From Sphingobacterium hotanense (lineage in GTDB: Bacteria; Bacteroidota; Bacteroidia; Sphingobacteriales; Sphingobacteriaceae), in NCBI RefSeq assembly GCF_008274825.1, contig NZ_CP030848.1:1798001-1862000 (forward strand): a stretch of 64,000 nt of DNA. Reading direction: 5' to 3'. Of the stretch, positions 8,279 to 16,370 are shown piece by piece. The notes under the pieces are model-generated. The model did not search any database and was not told where the DNA came from. It worked only from the letters and a program-made list of their open reading frames with translations. The translations under genes were made by a program, and so were the position numbers. Every line of letters starts with the position of its first letter. Within the stretch, counting starts at the first letter, position 1.

Positions 8279-8944
8279 ATGTTTAGAAAAGTATTAATTG
8301 CAGAAGATCATGAGATTACCAATGTTTCCGTTCAACGGACCATTAGTGATTTGGGGGTAGAAATCGCCAAGTATGTATATTACTGTGATGATGCTTTAGC
8401 GTGGATCAGTCGTGCGTTACGCGACGGAGATGCTTTCGATTTGTTGATTACAGATCTTTCTTTCGAAGAAGATTTCAATAAGCAACGTATTGCGGGTGGT
8501 ATTGAACTGATTCAAGCCGTCAAGGTTATTCAACCAAATTTAAAAGTTATAGTTTTTTCTGGCGAAGATAGACCTGCCATCATTGACAGATTGTTTAATG
8601 AATATGGCATAGATGGCTACGTTCGCAAGGCAAGGCGCGATGCTCAACATCTTAAGGAAGCTTTTATAGCGATCGATCAAGGGCATACTTATGTTTCCTT
8701 CGATATCAAACAATCCTTAAAGCAAAGTCATACCTATGAATTCTCAAATATCGATATCCAAATTGTAAAACTGCTGTCAGAGGGAGTTTTGCAGAAAGAA
8801 ATTCCAAACCATCTTAAGCAAAGGAATATAAAGCCTTCCGGATTGAGCAGTGTAGAAAAGCGGTTGAACATGATGCGAGAAGTTTTGGCTTTTAACAAAA
8901 ATGAACAGCTGGTTGCTTATTGTAAAGATAAAGGGTTTATATAG
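8279..8944 (+). CDS. Response regulator with divergent C-terminal helix-turn-helix
   Basis: The 221-residue product has a receiver domain (residues 1-135; acidic Glu9-Asp10, phospho-acceptor Asp59 in 'LLITDLSF', 'VFSGED', Lys in 'YVRKARRD') and a 70-residue C-terminal region beginning 'EFSNIDIQIVKLLSEGVLQKEIP', which matches the start of a LuxR/NarL-type recognition helix pattern but is less conserved ('SSVEKRLNMMREVL' as the second helix). It lies 5 bases after the kinase gene and is presumably phosphorylated by it. Target genes are not evident; the inverted repeats at 6232-6285 are candidates for binding sites. Confidence 0.88.
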   Translation: MFRKVLIAEDHEITNVSVQRTISDLGVEIAKYVYYCDDALAWISRALRDGDAFDLLITDLSFEEDFNKQRIAGGIELIQAVKVIQPNLKVIVFSGEDRPAIIDRLFNEYGIDGYVRKARRDAQHLKEAFIAIDQGHTYVSFDIKQSLKQSHTYEFSNIDIQIVKLLSEGVLQKEIPNHLKQRNIKPSGLSSVEKRLNMMREVLAFNKNEQLVAYCKDKGFI

Positions 8945-9025
8945 GGGATTTTCATTCGAATACAGGGATTTACCAACCAACAAATTATTACTATATCGAA
9001 TTTCTGATCGGACAGTTGTCTAGAA

Positions 9026-9205
9026 ATGGACCATCAATACTGTCAGGGAGGCTATTGCGAAGGCTATTATGTAATGTATGAAATTCCTTCTTTAAAGGTT
9101 ATCACAGACAAGGCCTATACGTCGGATGATAGCGACAATTTCAATGAAGGTGAGGATGAGGTTATCGATCCGATCATCGATTCTACAACATACGATGGCT
9201 TTTAG
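9026..9205 (+). CDS. Small Cys/Tyr-containing acidic protein (59 aa)
   Basis: An ATG-to-TAG frame of 60 codons encodes a peptide that begins 'MDHQYCQGGYCEGYYVMYEI' (a C-x4-C pair in a Gly/Tyr-rich context) and ends in a strongly acidic tail ('DSDNFNEGEDEVIDPIID'). There is no signal peptide. It ends 16 bases before the thermonuclease ATG in the same orientation, and may be co-transcribed with it. The frame is closed upstream by TGA at 9005-9007. It may be a real small gene or the surviving end of a larger one; no family recognised. Confidence 0.4.
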   Translation: MDHQYCQGGYCEGYYVMYEIPSLKVITDKAYTSDDSDNFNEGEDEVIDPIIDSTTYDGF

Positions 9206-9221
9206 TTTTAACTTTGTATCT

Positions 9222-9749
9222 ATGAATAAACTTTTATTAACATTCTTGATTTTTGTTTCCTGCCAAACGCAAAATGTTGCTGTCAATGAATTCTATGCGG
9301 ATATAGATTTCGAACAGCAAATGTTCCAAAATCCAGAGATTTTTAAAGTGGATAAACTAATCGATGGTGATACGTTCTGGGTAATGAATAGTCGAAGGGA
9401 ACATATGAAGGTTAGGTTAATTGGGATTGATGCGCCAGAAACAAGAACAGTTTTTAAGAAGAAAAAGCACCCCTTTGGTATGACGTCGAAATTGTATTTA
9501 GATAGTATTTTAGTGGCGAATCCTTATGTAAAATTAACCTTCGACGTCGATTCTTTGGATCAGTATGGACGAACACTCGCTTATGTTTATCTGAATGATG
9601 GAACCTTCGTAAACGAATTGATGGTTAAGAATGGATATGCCACATTAATGACGATTCCGCCTAATGTTAAATATCAAGAAAGACTGTATAAAGCGCAGGT
9701 AGAAGCGAGGGAAAGAAAGCTAGGAATATGGAAATCAGGTCTATATTAG
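9222..9749 (+). CDS. Thermonuclease (SNase-like) lipoprotein
   Basis: The 175-residue product starts with a lipoprotein signal ('KLLLTFLIFVSC') and holds a full SNase/OB-fold domain: 'VDKLIDGDTFWV', 'VRLIGIDAPET' (Asp and catalytic Arg with the metal site), 'LDQYGRTLAYVYL' (second Arg) and 'MVKNGYATL', 'ARERKLGIW'. The family hydrolyses DNA and RNA with Ca2+, here probably in the periplasm or at the outer membrane. I chose the ATG at 9222 because it starts the signal peptide; a longer in-frame extension upstream would bury the signal internally and overlap the 59-residue frame. Confidence 0.88.
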   Translation: MNKLLLTFLIFVSCQTQNVAVNEFYADIDFEQQMFQNPEIFKVDKLIDGDTFWVMNSRREHMKVRLIGIDAPETRTVFKKKKHPFGMTSKLYLDSILVANPYVKLTFDVDSLDQYGRTLAYVYLNDGTFVNELMVKNGYATLMTIPPNVKYQERLYKAQVEARERKLGIWKSGLY

Positions 9750-9938
9750 CCGAAAAATTCTTTTATTAGAGGGGATAAAGATAAATGATTAAAGCAAATT
9801 AGTATCTTAACATGCCTTTATTATGATAAAGCCAAAAAGAATCCTCGGGGTGATGATCATTATAGTCTTCGTGCGCAATACTATTAACCATCTTTTCTGT
9901 TTAATTGAATAACTTTAGATATTAAAACCTACTGCATT

Positions 9939-10370
9939 ATGAAGTATTTATTGATTACTGTTTGTCTTCTTTCGTTTATCTCATGTTCTAAAAACGATAG
10001 TCTCACAAGTGCTGAAACTGATTTAGTTGGTGACTGGAAGAGCGTAGATCCAGATTATGGATCTATTTGGAGTTTTGAATCGAATAGAGCGTATACAGAA
10101 CGTTCTTACATTTTGTTTTCTAAATTAGATCATCTTAGATTATTAGAAAGGGGAAATTATAAAGTGATTGAAAATTCTCTAATAAAGAATATTGATGGGG
10201 AAGCATCTTATCAAAGTAAGATTCTTAAGCTCACAAAGGATAGTTTAATTCTTCAGTCTCAAGAGGATGAAATTGCCGGTCATAAGTTAGTTGTAAAAAA
10301 ATATGTTAGAATCGGCAACAATGAGAATTATGATACCTTGGACTTTAATTTTATTTCTTCTCTTTGCTAA
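9939..10370 (+). CDS. Small lipoprotein (lipocalin-like pattern)
   Basis: The 143-residue product has a lipobox ('TVCLLSFISCSKND'). The mature sequence starts 'AETDLVGDWKSVDPDYGSIWSF', the usual 'L.G.W' opening of lipocalin-like Bacteroidota lipoproteins, and alternates beta strands. Its last 50 bases overlap the next gene in a different frame, which suggests coupled translation. Function unknown. This and the following genes lie in an AT-rich accessory stretch with several decayed neighbours. Confidence 0.6.
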   Translation: MKYLLITVCLLSFISCSKNDSLTSAETDLVGDWKSVDPDYGSIWSFESNRAYTERSYILFSKLDHLRLLERGNYKVIENSLIKNIDGEASYQSKILKLTKDSLILQSQEDEIAGHKLVVKKYVRIGNNENYDTLDFNFISSLC

Positions 10371-10881
10371 TACTGGCTTAATTGCCCAGAATACAGTTTT
10401 AACTAAAATATCGAATGCACACTTATCGGAATCCAATTATCTTAGTAATGCATTGGAAATATCTACGTATAGAGAAAACATCGGCCTGGAAAATCCAAGT
10501 GGTGCTGAAAATACTAAGAATAACTCTGTGTTCAAGATCTCGTATCTATTGCCTGGAACATCAACAAGAATTCCGGGATTTATAGATATCGGTTACAATG
10601 TAATTGATGGCACTGCTGGTGATTTTGAGTCTGGTTTTAAAAATTTTGCAGCTGCTCTTATGATTAATGGCGACGAAGAAGACTACTTGATCGAGATTTT
10701 CAAAACAAGAGTTAATAACGGTGGAATATTTTTTGACAAAAGAAATAACTCTATTATTATGCTTATCAGGTCAAAGATTCATAAAATTAGAATGATAGCG
10801 ATGGTGGAATTTAATGGTCTTACAACGGAACAGAAATTAGATTTTGCGAAAGATTTTATTCTTAAATCAACTGCTAAGTGA
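10321..10881 (+). CDS. Secreted protein of unknown function
   Basis: The 186-residue product starts at the ATG at 10321 with a signal peptide ('MIPWTLILFLLFANTGLIAQ'). The mature part is mostly beta-strand with no Cys and no recognised motif; 'IPGFIDIGYNVIDGTAGDFESG' is the most distinctive segment. The start lies 50 bases inside the preceding lipoprotein gene, in another frame, so the pair is probably one operon. An ATG at 10303 in frame would add six residues before the signal. Confidence 0.55.
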   Translation: MRIMIPWTLILFLLFANTGLIAQNTVLTKISNAHLSESNYLSNALEISTYRENIGLENPSGAENTKNNSVFKISYLLPGTSTRIPGFIDIGYNVIDGTAGDFESGFKNFAAALMINGDEEDYLIEIFKTRVNNGGIFFDKRNNSIIMLIRSKIHKIRMIAMVEFNGLTTEQKLDFAKDFILKSTAK

Positions 10882-11083
10882 CATAATATTTACGCCCGGA
10901 ACTAATCCATGTCTGTGAAAAATAATGTATACTCTATAGATCGTAACTGATTGCATATACGCTTAGTGAATTTATGTCTGCACACGCCTCAACAATGATT
11001 GGGGCCGGAGCTAGTTCCAATGCAATTAAATATTCGTCATGTGGATCATTGTCACAGTTGTTAGCTGATAGTCAACCGACTTT

Positions 11084-11365
11084 CTATCTAACACCATAGT
11101 TAAGATCTCTTAATACATCAACAACTCTGAACCTTAGCCCTTCATAATTTTTAATATTAAACGTAGTATCGCTGGCATTATAAACTAATCGATCGGAACT
11201 TACTCGAGTATATTTAACCATTATATCTGTAAGTTCAGATAATGAATATGTTTTGCCTTCGATATTTAAGTAAATTTCCTCAGGAGTTTTATCAGTTTCG
11301 TCGTTCTTTTTACATGAACTTAAGCCTAGCATAAGCAACATGAAGATATAAAGTGTCGTTTTCAT
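11084..11365 (-). CDS. Short lipoprotein (93 aa)
   Basis: From the ATG at 11365 the product has a lipobox ('FMLLMLGLSSCKKND') and a 70-residue mature part ('PEEIYLNIEGKTYSLSEL...'). No family recognised. An earlier in-frame ATG would add eight residues before the signal and is less likely. It is convergent with the secreted-protein gene ending at 10881; the 200 bases between hold only weak short frames. Confidence 0.55.
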   Translation of the reverse strand: MKTTLYIFMLLMLGLSSCKKNDETDKTPEEIYLNIEGKTYSLSELTDIMVKYTRVSSDRLVYNASDTTFNIKNYEGLRFRVVDVLRDLNYGVR

Positions 11366-11389
11366 AATTAGGTGATTTAAAGATAGCAC

Positions 11390-11700
11390 AAAAACAGTGT
11401 AAATGAAACTTTGTAGAATTTAAATCAATAAATCTATGTTGCTATTCTAGAAGGACAAAAGTTTTAATCGGATGAGTAATGCGACAGTATAATAAACTTC
11501 CTTGGCGATATTGCTACTAGCCTTTATGATTTCAGACCCGAAATAGTATAAATATATTATTTTATCTGATATTTATATTAGAAAGCGTAGAGATATTGGT
11601 TCTTTGAGCAAAAACGCTTTTAACGCGATACTAAATTAAAAGATTAGATCCTTTACAACGTTTAAACGAAAGAAATTAATAATATAGTTTCCGACTAAAT
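11390..11700. other. AT-rich intergenic region
   Basis: About 310 bases between the divergent lipoprotein gene and the broken secreted-protein gene. I see no convincing gene, RNA or consensus promoter pair in it. Confidence 0.5.
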
Positions 11701-12255
11701 ATGAAAAACTTACTAATACTATTTTTAATAATTCCTACAATATCTTTTGCTCAGTTAAGAGCTGGAGATTTTTATGTCACAGATGAAGGTTGAGTAAATT
11801 GGCAGAAGGTATATAAAGATGAAAGCGTCTCATTTGAAGATTTGATTAATACGATAAAAGGGAATCGCGTGTTTTCTGATATCCAAGTATTCGATGATAA
11901 GATTACATTTCTTGGGGATGGAATAAAAACTAATCCTTCGGCATTAGGTTTTTCTAGAATGAGTACATCATTCTATGCGCTTGGGGATATAAGAGCTTAC
12001 TTTACTTTAGATTATAAACAGGGTCGATATAGGATTACAGCTGTTAATATCGCCTCAAAATCTCCTGTAATTCATTTAGGAAATCCAATGTACACGCAAG
12101 ATCCGGAAACATGGCAATACTTACCAATAGAAGAATCTGTAGGGAATGGCAAAGGATTGAAGAAAGGTTTTATTAGAAAAGAAAGTGTCATAATGGGAAA
12201 GGCGATTGAAAAAGAATTTCAAATAATGAAACAAACAACTGATGATGATTGGTAA
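11701..12255 (+). pseudogene. Secreted-protein gene interrupted by an in-frame TGA
   Basis: An ATG at 11701 starts a textbook signal peptide ('KNLLILFLIIPTISFAQ') and the frame runs to 12255 except for a TGA at 11791-11793 (codon 31), giving 'DFYVTDEG-stop-VNWQKVYKD'. Trp at this position would fit (TGG to TGA is one transition). The mature part (about 155 residues) contains 'GDIRAYFTLDYKQGRYRITAVNI', which resembles the DUF4468-like domain of Bacteroidota secreted proteins. Downstream of the stop no other disruption is seen. It could be a recent pseudogene or a sequencing error; the internal start at 11842 would lack a signal peptide. Confidence 0.7.
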
Positions 12256-12350
12256 AAAAATGCTATTTACGGTGCTTGCAGTAATGCAATTTCTGTGATG
12301 ATGCTCGAAAGATAATGATATTCAGGCTAATTGTGGAGCCGGAGGGATTG
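12245..12350 (+). pseudogene. Lipoprotein gene remnant truncated next to the tmRNA gene
   Basis: An ATG overlapping the previous stop starts 'MIGKKMLFTVLAVMQFL', then two successive TGA codons (12296-12301), then Cys-Ser-Lys-Asp-Asn, the usual first residues of a mature lipoprotein. The frame then runs into a copy of the tmRNA 3' end at 12331 and has no recognisable gene sequence beyond. This looks like the 5' end of a lipoprotein gene cut off at an att-like site. Confidence is limited because only about 30 codons remain. Confidence 0.4.
12331..12349. repeat. Imperfect copy of the tmRNA 3' end (possible attachment-site scar)
   Basis: Nineteen bases at 12331-12349 match 12466-12484, the 3' end of the tmRNA gene, at 18 positions and in the same orientation; the copies are 135 bases apart. 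Integrative elements often use the tRNA-like 3' end of ssrA as their attB and leave such a direct repeat. No integrase gene is within the window, so this would be a scar of a lost element. Confidence 0.45.
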
Positions 12351-12430
12351 TTTCAGTCCCGCAATCCCGCACTCAAACCCTAAACCCCTCGATGTCGAAC
12401 GCTTACAATCCCCGTCCAACCTCTCTTCCC

Positions 12431-12456
12431 ACAAAAAAAGCCCAACTTTCGTTGAG
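12431..12456 (-). terminator. Terminator of the tmRNA gene
   Basis: On the minus strand an 8-bp stem (12456-12449 with 12444-12437, one G-T pair) closes a GAAA tetraloop and is followed by seven T residues, 13 bases after the mature tmRNA end. Confidence 0.88.
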
Positions 12457-12468
12457 CTTTTATTTCCT

Positions 12469-12835
12469 TGTGGAGTCGGAGGGATTCGAACCCTCGTCCA
12501 AACATAGTATGATCTACGCTTTCTACATGCTTAGCTTCTCTTTAATTGTCGGGAGAGGGAAGGTGAGTCGCTTACCTATACCGTTCTCCGTAGTTGCTGT
12601 TTCTCGTCTTTGATTAGCAACATCACAAAGACCAGTTCTATTGTTCGATGCCCCGGGTGTTAGACCAAAGAACAGGATCTAACGGGACAAATAGCTATGT
12701 TAAGTCTAACTTAAGCAGCTAAGGCGTAGTTTTCTTCGCCAGTTATAAAGTTGAAAGTTCAGATTTAAGTGCTAGACTAACAATGCACTGCATGCTTACA
12801 TAACCATCGCTATCCTGTCAATTCCGGTCGACCCC
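12469..12835 (-). ncRNA. ssrA: Transfer-messenger RNA (tmRNA)
   Basis: The 5' end GGGGTCG (12835-12829) pairs with CGACTCC (12476-12470) to make the seven-pair acceptor stem with one G-U, discriminator A at 12469. The T arm 'GAGGG-TTCGAAT-CCCTC' precedes the 3' strand. CCA is not encoded (CA AGG follows), so it is added after processing. The 5' sequence continues 'GACCGGAATTGACAGG', the typical tmRNA D-loop-like segment. Encoded length is about 367 nt. tmRNA with SmpB releases ribosomes stalled on broken mRNAs and adds a degradation tag. Transcribed opposite to neighbouring genes, with its own terminator. Confidence 0.96.
12711..12740 (-). other. tmRNA tag-peptide reading frame
   Basis: On the minus strand the frame reads Gly-Glu-Glu-Asn-Tyr-Ala-Leu-Ala-Ala followed by TAA. 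The tag ends in the protease recognition residues ALAA (LAA type) as in other Bacteroidota. I place the resume codon at GGC (12740-12738). Confidence 0.9.
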
Positions 12836-13087
12836 AGTTATGTATGGGTTACAAATGTAATCATTCTATTTGACCTCTGAAACAAGAAAAAGTTTAATTG
12901 TGCACGTCATTGCAAACATTTTTGGTATATTAAGGTTTTTAAAGTGGTAGAAACCAAAAAGATAAGCAACGCTTATTCTTTTTGAAAATTTATGACGCTT
13001 TTAAACGAATTAAACGTCTTAATCACCCAAAAAATAAGATTACATAATTATACCATTGGATCACTGAAACGCAAATTATTAAAGAAT

Positions 13088-14092
13088 ATGGCAGAACCAA
13101 CAAATGCTAATAATCCATCGACCCCAGCTGTTGATGATAAAAAAGAAACGACTACTGCAGCTAAACCTGCTACTAAATCGGTAGCAAAACCTGCAACCGC
13201 TGCTAAAAAGCCTGCAGCACCAAAAGCTACTACTACAGCAGCGAAACCTGCAGCAAATAAAACGGCTGCTGCAAAGCCAGCAACAACTGCAAATGCTGCA
13301 AAACCAGCAGCTAGTACAGCGAAAGCAGCAAGTTCAACTACGGCTAAACCTGCGGTTAAGTCGACAGATGCTGCTTCAAAACCAGCAGCGAAAACAGCAA
13401 CGGCTACTAAGCCTGCTGCAAAACCGGCTGGGGCCGCAGCAAAACCTGCAGCGGCAAATGCAGCGAGTACGCCTGCAAAAGCGCCTGCTACTAAAGCGGC
13501 CGGAAGCACGACAGCTGCTAAGCCAAAGGCAGCACCTGCGAAGCCAGTAACTTCAGGAAACCAAGCGACCAAGACAACGGCAGCATCGAAAGCAACCCCT
13601 TCCTCCACAACCGCTAAAAAGGCGGCAGCACCAAAGACTGACGGCGATGGTCTAGGGGCTAAGACACCCGCACCAAAAGCAGCATCGGCAAAACCTGCAA
13701 CTACAGAGAGCAAGCTCGAAACAAAAACCGTAGAGAAGGCACCAGCGGCGCAAGAAGCTAAGTTGGAGAAAGAAGCTTCCTACAAAGAAAAAGCTCCTGT
13801 AAAAGAAGTTAAAGTTAAAAAAGACGATAAGAAGAAAGCGAAGGCTGCTAAAGCTGTAAAAGAGGATAAAAAGGCGAACGATAAAAAAGTCGAGAAGGTT
13901 AAGAAAGACAGCAAGGATAAGAAAAAAGCAAAAGTTTCGGCAAAGAAAGTGAAAAAAGTAAAAGAGGAGAAGCTGAAAAAGCAAGATAAGAAACAAGCTA
14001 AATCTTTCGGTAAACTAAAGAAAGCTATCTCTGAAATCTATAATAAGATTGTTGGAGATGATAAGAAAAAAGGTAAGAAGAAAAAGAAATAA
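13088..14092 (+). CDS. Ala/Pro/Lys-rich histone-H1-like low-complexity protein
   Basis: About 334 residues from the ATG at 13088. Residues about 15-200 are near-repeats of 'AAKPA', 'TTAAKPA', 'STTAKKAA', the H1/AlgP-like pattern; residues about 210-330 become strongly basic ('KEVKVKKDDKKKAKAAKAVK', ending 'GKKKKK'). No globular domain is visible. Such proteins bind DNA or RNA non-specifically and compact nucleoids; the family call is by composition. The in-frame ATG at 12992 would add 32 unrelated residues. The third-base GC content of the repeat is higher than in neighbouring genes and a long antisense open frame arises as a by-product. Terminator follows at 14118. The tract could change length by slippage. 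Confidence 0.78.
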   Translation: MAEPTNANNPSTPAVDDKKETTTAAKPATKSVAKPATAAKKPAAPKATTTAAKPAANKTAAAKPATTANAAKPAASTAKAASSTTAKPAVKSTDAASKPAAKTATATKPAAKPAGAAAKPAAANAASTPAKAPATKAAGSTTAAKPKAAPAKPVTSGNQATKTTAASKATPSSTTAKKAAAPKTDGDGLGAKTPAPKAASAKPATTESKLETKTVEKAPAAQEAKLEKEASYKEKAPVKEVKVKKDDKKKAKAAKAVKEDKKANDKKVEKVKKDSKDKKKAKVSAKKVKKVKEEKLKKQDKKQAKSFGKLKKAISEIYNKIVGDDKKKGKKKKK

Positions 14093-14117
14093 GAAACCTG
14101 CATTTCTTAATATAAAA

Positions 14118-14152
14118 AAAGGAGTCACAGTTTGCTGCGACTCCTTTTTCTT
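14118..14152 (+). terminator. Bidirectional terminator between the H1-like gene and hisD
   Basis: Stem 14118-14126 with 14139-14147 (perfect 9 bp), extended by an inner CAG/CTG pair set, with A residues before and T residues after, so it can serve both converging genes. Confidence 0.85.
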
Positions 14153-15441
14153 TATGCTTTCTTTCGAATGCTTACCGCATTTTTATGCGCTTGTAAGCCT
14201 TCTAATTCCGCCAATATTTCGACTGTCGACCCGATCTGTTCTAGGCCTTGCTCGGTGATGTGCTGAAAAGTTATCTTCTTGACAAACGAGTCTACAGACA
14301 CTCCAGAATAGGAGCGTGCATAGCCTGATGTGGGCAAAGTATGATTCGTTCCGGATGCATAGTCACCCGCGCTCTCTGGTGTCAAATGTCCTAAAAATAC
14401 CGATCCCGCATTTTGGACCTTATTAACCAAAGATTTCCACTGATCCGATTCGATAATCAAGTGTTCCGGAGCATAGGCATTCGAGAAGTTCATACAACTG
14501 ATCAAATCATCACATACGACTATGTAGGAATTATCCAGCGCCCTTGCTGCCAGCTCCTTTCTCGGAAGGATAGCCAACTGCTTGCTAAGTTCCTCGTTCA
14601 CTTGTGCTGCAATCGATGTTGAGCTCGTTGCTAACACCGCCTGACTATCAATGCCATGTTCCGCTTGTGCTAATAAGTCCGCCGCGATATAAGCCGGATT
14701 CGCAGATTCATCCGCAATAACCAATACTTCAGAAGGACCCGCCGGCATATCAATAGCCACATCGGTAATTCCTTGAATAAGGCTCTTAGCTTTAGTCACG
14801 AACTGGTTTCCGGGTCCAAAAATCTTATTTACCTTCGGGATGCTCTCCGTGCCAAAAGCCATTGCAGCAACCGCCTGCGCACCACCAACTAAATAAACGC
14901 GCTCAATACGTAAAAGCTTCAAACAGTATGCTACGAAACCGTTAATCTTGCCGTTATTCTGTGGCGGCGAACAAACCACTATTTCTTTACAGCCGGCAAT
15001 CCGTGCCGGAATTCCCAACATCAATAGCGTGCTCGGCAAAACCGCGGACCCTCCAGGAATATAAAGCCCCACCTTCTCGATGGGGCGCAATTCGCGCCAA
15101 CAGCTAACGCCAGGCATCGTCTCTACCGTGCGTTCTCTTTTCGTCTGATAGGAGTGGAACTTATGGATATTCTGAAACGCGATTTCCAATGCGCGCATCT
15201 GGTCGCGGGAAATTCCCATCGCCAATTCTTCAATATCAGAAGCGTCTAAATATAATTTTTCTAATTCAACCTTATCAAACTGTGCAGCATAGGATTTCAA
15301 TGCGGCATCGCCATGTGTCCTTACCTCATTGATGATCCCAGACACAGTATCTTGGATAGCGTTATTCGGGTCCGTGTTTCTATTGGTAAGTTCTTGGATC
15401 TTTGCTTGATCAAGCTGATTATATGAATAAGTCTTTAGCAT
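14152..15441 (-). CDS. hisD: Histidinol dehydrogenase
   Basis: The 429-residue product matches HisD along its length: 'YIPGGSAVLPSTLLMLGIPA', 'FGPGNQFVTKAK', 'DMPAGPSEVLVIAD', 'AEHGIDSQAVL' (Zn-binding Gln/His region), 'NAYAPEHLII' and 'GDYASGTNHTLPTSGYAR'. It makes the last two NAD-dependent oxidations from histidinol to histidine, as a cytoplasmic Zn-dependent dimer. The ATG lies one base after the hisG stop, so the two are translationally coupled. No further his genes follow: a terminator sits directly at the stop, so the operon here is only hisG-hisD, unlike the longer hisGDCB operons of many relatives. Confidence 0.97.
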   Translation of the reverse strand: MLKTYSYNQLDQAKIQELTNRNTDPNNAIQDTVSGIINEVRTHGDAALKSYAAQFDKVELEKLYLDASDIEELAMGISRDQMRALEIAFQNIHKFHSYQTKRERTVETMPGVSCWRELRPIEKVGLYIPGGSAVLPSTLLMLGIPARIAGCKEIVVCSPPQNNGKINGFVAYCLKLLRIERVYLVGGAQAVAAMAFGTESIPKVNKIFGPGNQFVTKAKSLIQGITDVAIDMPAGPSEVLVIADESANPAYIAADLLAQAEHGIDSQAVLATSSTSIAAQVNEELSKQLAILPRKELAARALDNSYIVVCDDLISCMNFSNAYAPEHLIIESDQWKSLVNKVQNAGSVFLGHLTPESAGDYASGTNHTLPTSGYARSYSGVSVDSFVKKITFQHITEQGLEQIGSTVEILAELEGLQAHKNAVSIRKKA

Positions 15442-15442
15442 A

Positions 15443-16294
15443 TTACATTATGATTTTTTCTATCGGCATCACCACGATTCCCTGTGCGCCGGCAGCTTTC
15501 AATTTATTGATTTTCTCCCAAAAATCATCCTCCGAAATAACCGTGTGTACAGCAACCCAACCTTCTTCCGCCAAGGGAACAACTGTAGGACTCTTAACAC
15601 CGTGCAATAGTTCGGTAATCTGCTCTAAATTTTTCTTTTCCACATTCAAAACCACATATTTGGTCTCTTTCGCACGCAATACCGATTGAACACGTTGCAG
15701 CAGTTCACAAATAATAGGATTCTCTTCAATGCCATCTCTTGCAATCAGGATCGCTTCTGAAGAACGAACATCGGCAAATGGCTTCAAGCCATTGCTTTTT
15801 AGAGTTCCACCCGTAGAAACTATATCACAAATAGCATCGCTCAAACCCAATCCAGGCGCAATCTCTACCGAACCAGATATCTCTTGAATATCTGCCTTGA
15901 TCTTGAAATCGTTAAGAAATTGTTGAAGGATGTTAGGGTAGGAGGTTGCGATTGATTTGCCGTTTAGGTCTTCAAGGCGTTCGATCGGAGAGTCTTTGGC
16001 GATAGCTAATTTTAAAGTACACTTCCCGAAGCCCAAGCGTTGCAGATATTGAACTTTAGACTGCGTTTCGTCGATCACATTTTCACCGACTATACCTAAA
16101 TCGGCAATACCTTGTTCTACATATCCTGGGATATCATCGTCGCGAAGGAATAAGATTTCAAGGTTAAAGTTAGATACAGTGGTGATGAGAGAGCTTTTAT
16201 AGTTTTCGAAATCTAGTCCACAGTTTTTTAATAGTTGTACAGATTTCTCATTTAATCTACCCGATTTCTGGATAGCAATTTTCAGATTTTTCAA
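15443..16294 (-). CDS. hisG: ATP phosphoribosyltransferase (long form), TTG start
   Basis: First enzyme of histidine synthesis, joining ATP and PRPP. 'KIAIQKSGRLNEKSVQLLKNCG', 'DIPGYVEQGIADLGIVGENV', 'CDIVSTGGTLKSNGL' (PRPP loop) and a C-terminal regulatory domain from about residue 215 ('VLNVEKKNLEQITELL') identify the long, histidine-inhibited HisG. Homology begins exactly at a TTG at 16294 (283 residues, normal for the family). The only longer start in frame is a GTG at 16387, which would add 31 residues unlike HisG and would overlap the leader-peptide frame, so I prefer TTG. The leader peptide and promoter lie immediately upstream. Confidence 0.93.
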   Translation of the reverse strand: MKNLKIAIQKSGRLNEKSVQLLKNCGLDFENYKSSLITTVSNFNLEILFLRDDDIPGYVEQGIADLGIVGENVIDETQSKVQYLQRLGFGKCTLKLAIAKDSPIERLEDLNGKSIATSYPNILQQFLNDFKIKADIQEISGSVEIAPGLGLSDAICDIVSTGGTLKSNGLKPFADVRSSEAILIARDGIEENPIICELLQRVQSVLRAKETKYVVLNVEKKNLEQITELLHGVKSPTVVPLAEEGWVAVHTVISEDDFWEKINKLKAAGAQGIVVMPIEKIIM

Positions 16295-16370
16295 AATGTC
16301 GGTTTTTGTAAGTAAAGAATTAATAATAAAATACGATCCGGGGGGAATGTTGCCTCGCGTAGAGCCAATA

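Noticed and set aside
9823..9912. 29-codon hydrophobic frame ('MIKPKRILGVMIII...')
   Set aside because: Could be a membrane micropeptide or a gene remnant, but nothing beyond one hydrophobic stretch supports it.
10974..11099. 41-codon plus-strand frame
   Set aside because: It overlaps the stop of a convergent lipoprotein gene and has no signal, motif or conserved feature to support it.
12392..12613. Plus-strand open frame of 73 codons
   Set aside because: It lies across the antisense of the tmRNA gene and its terminator; the RNA structure explains the sequence.
13048..13713. Long minus-strand open frame rich in Ala/Val/Phe
   Set aside because: It is the complement of the AAKPA repeat tract; composition alone keeps it open.
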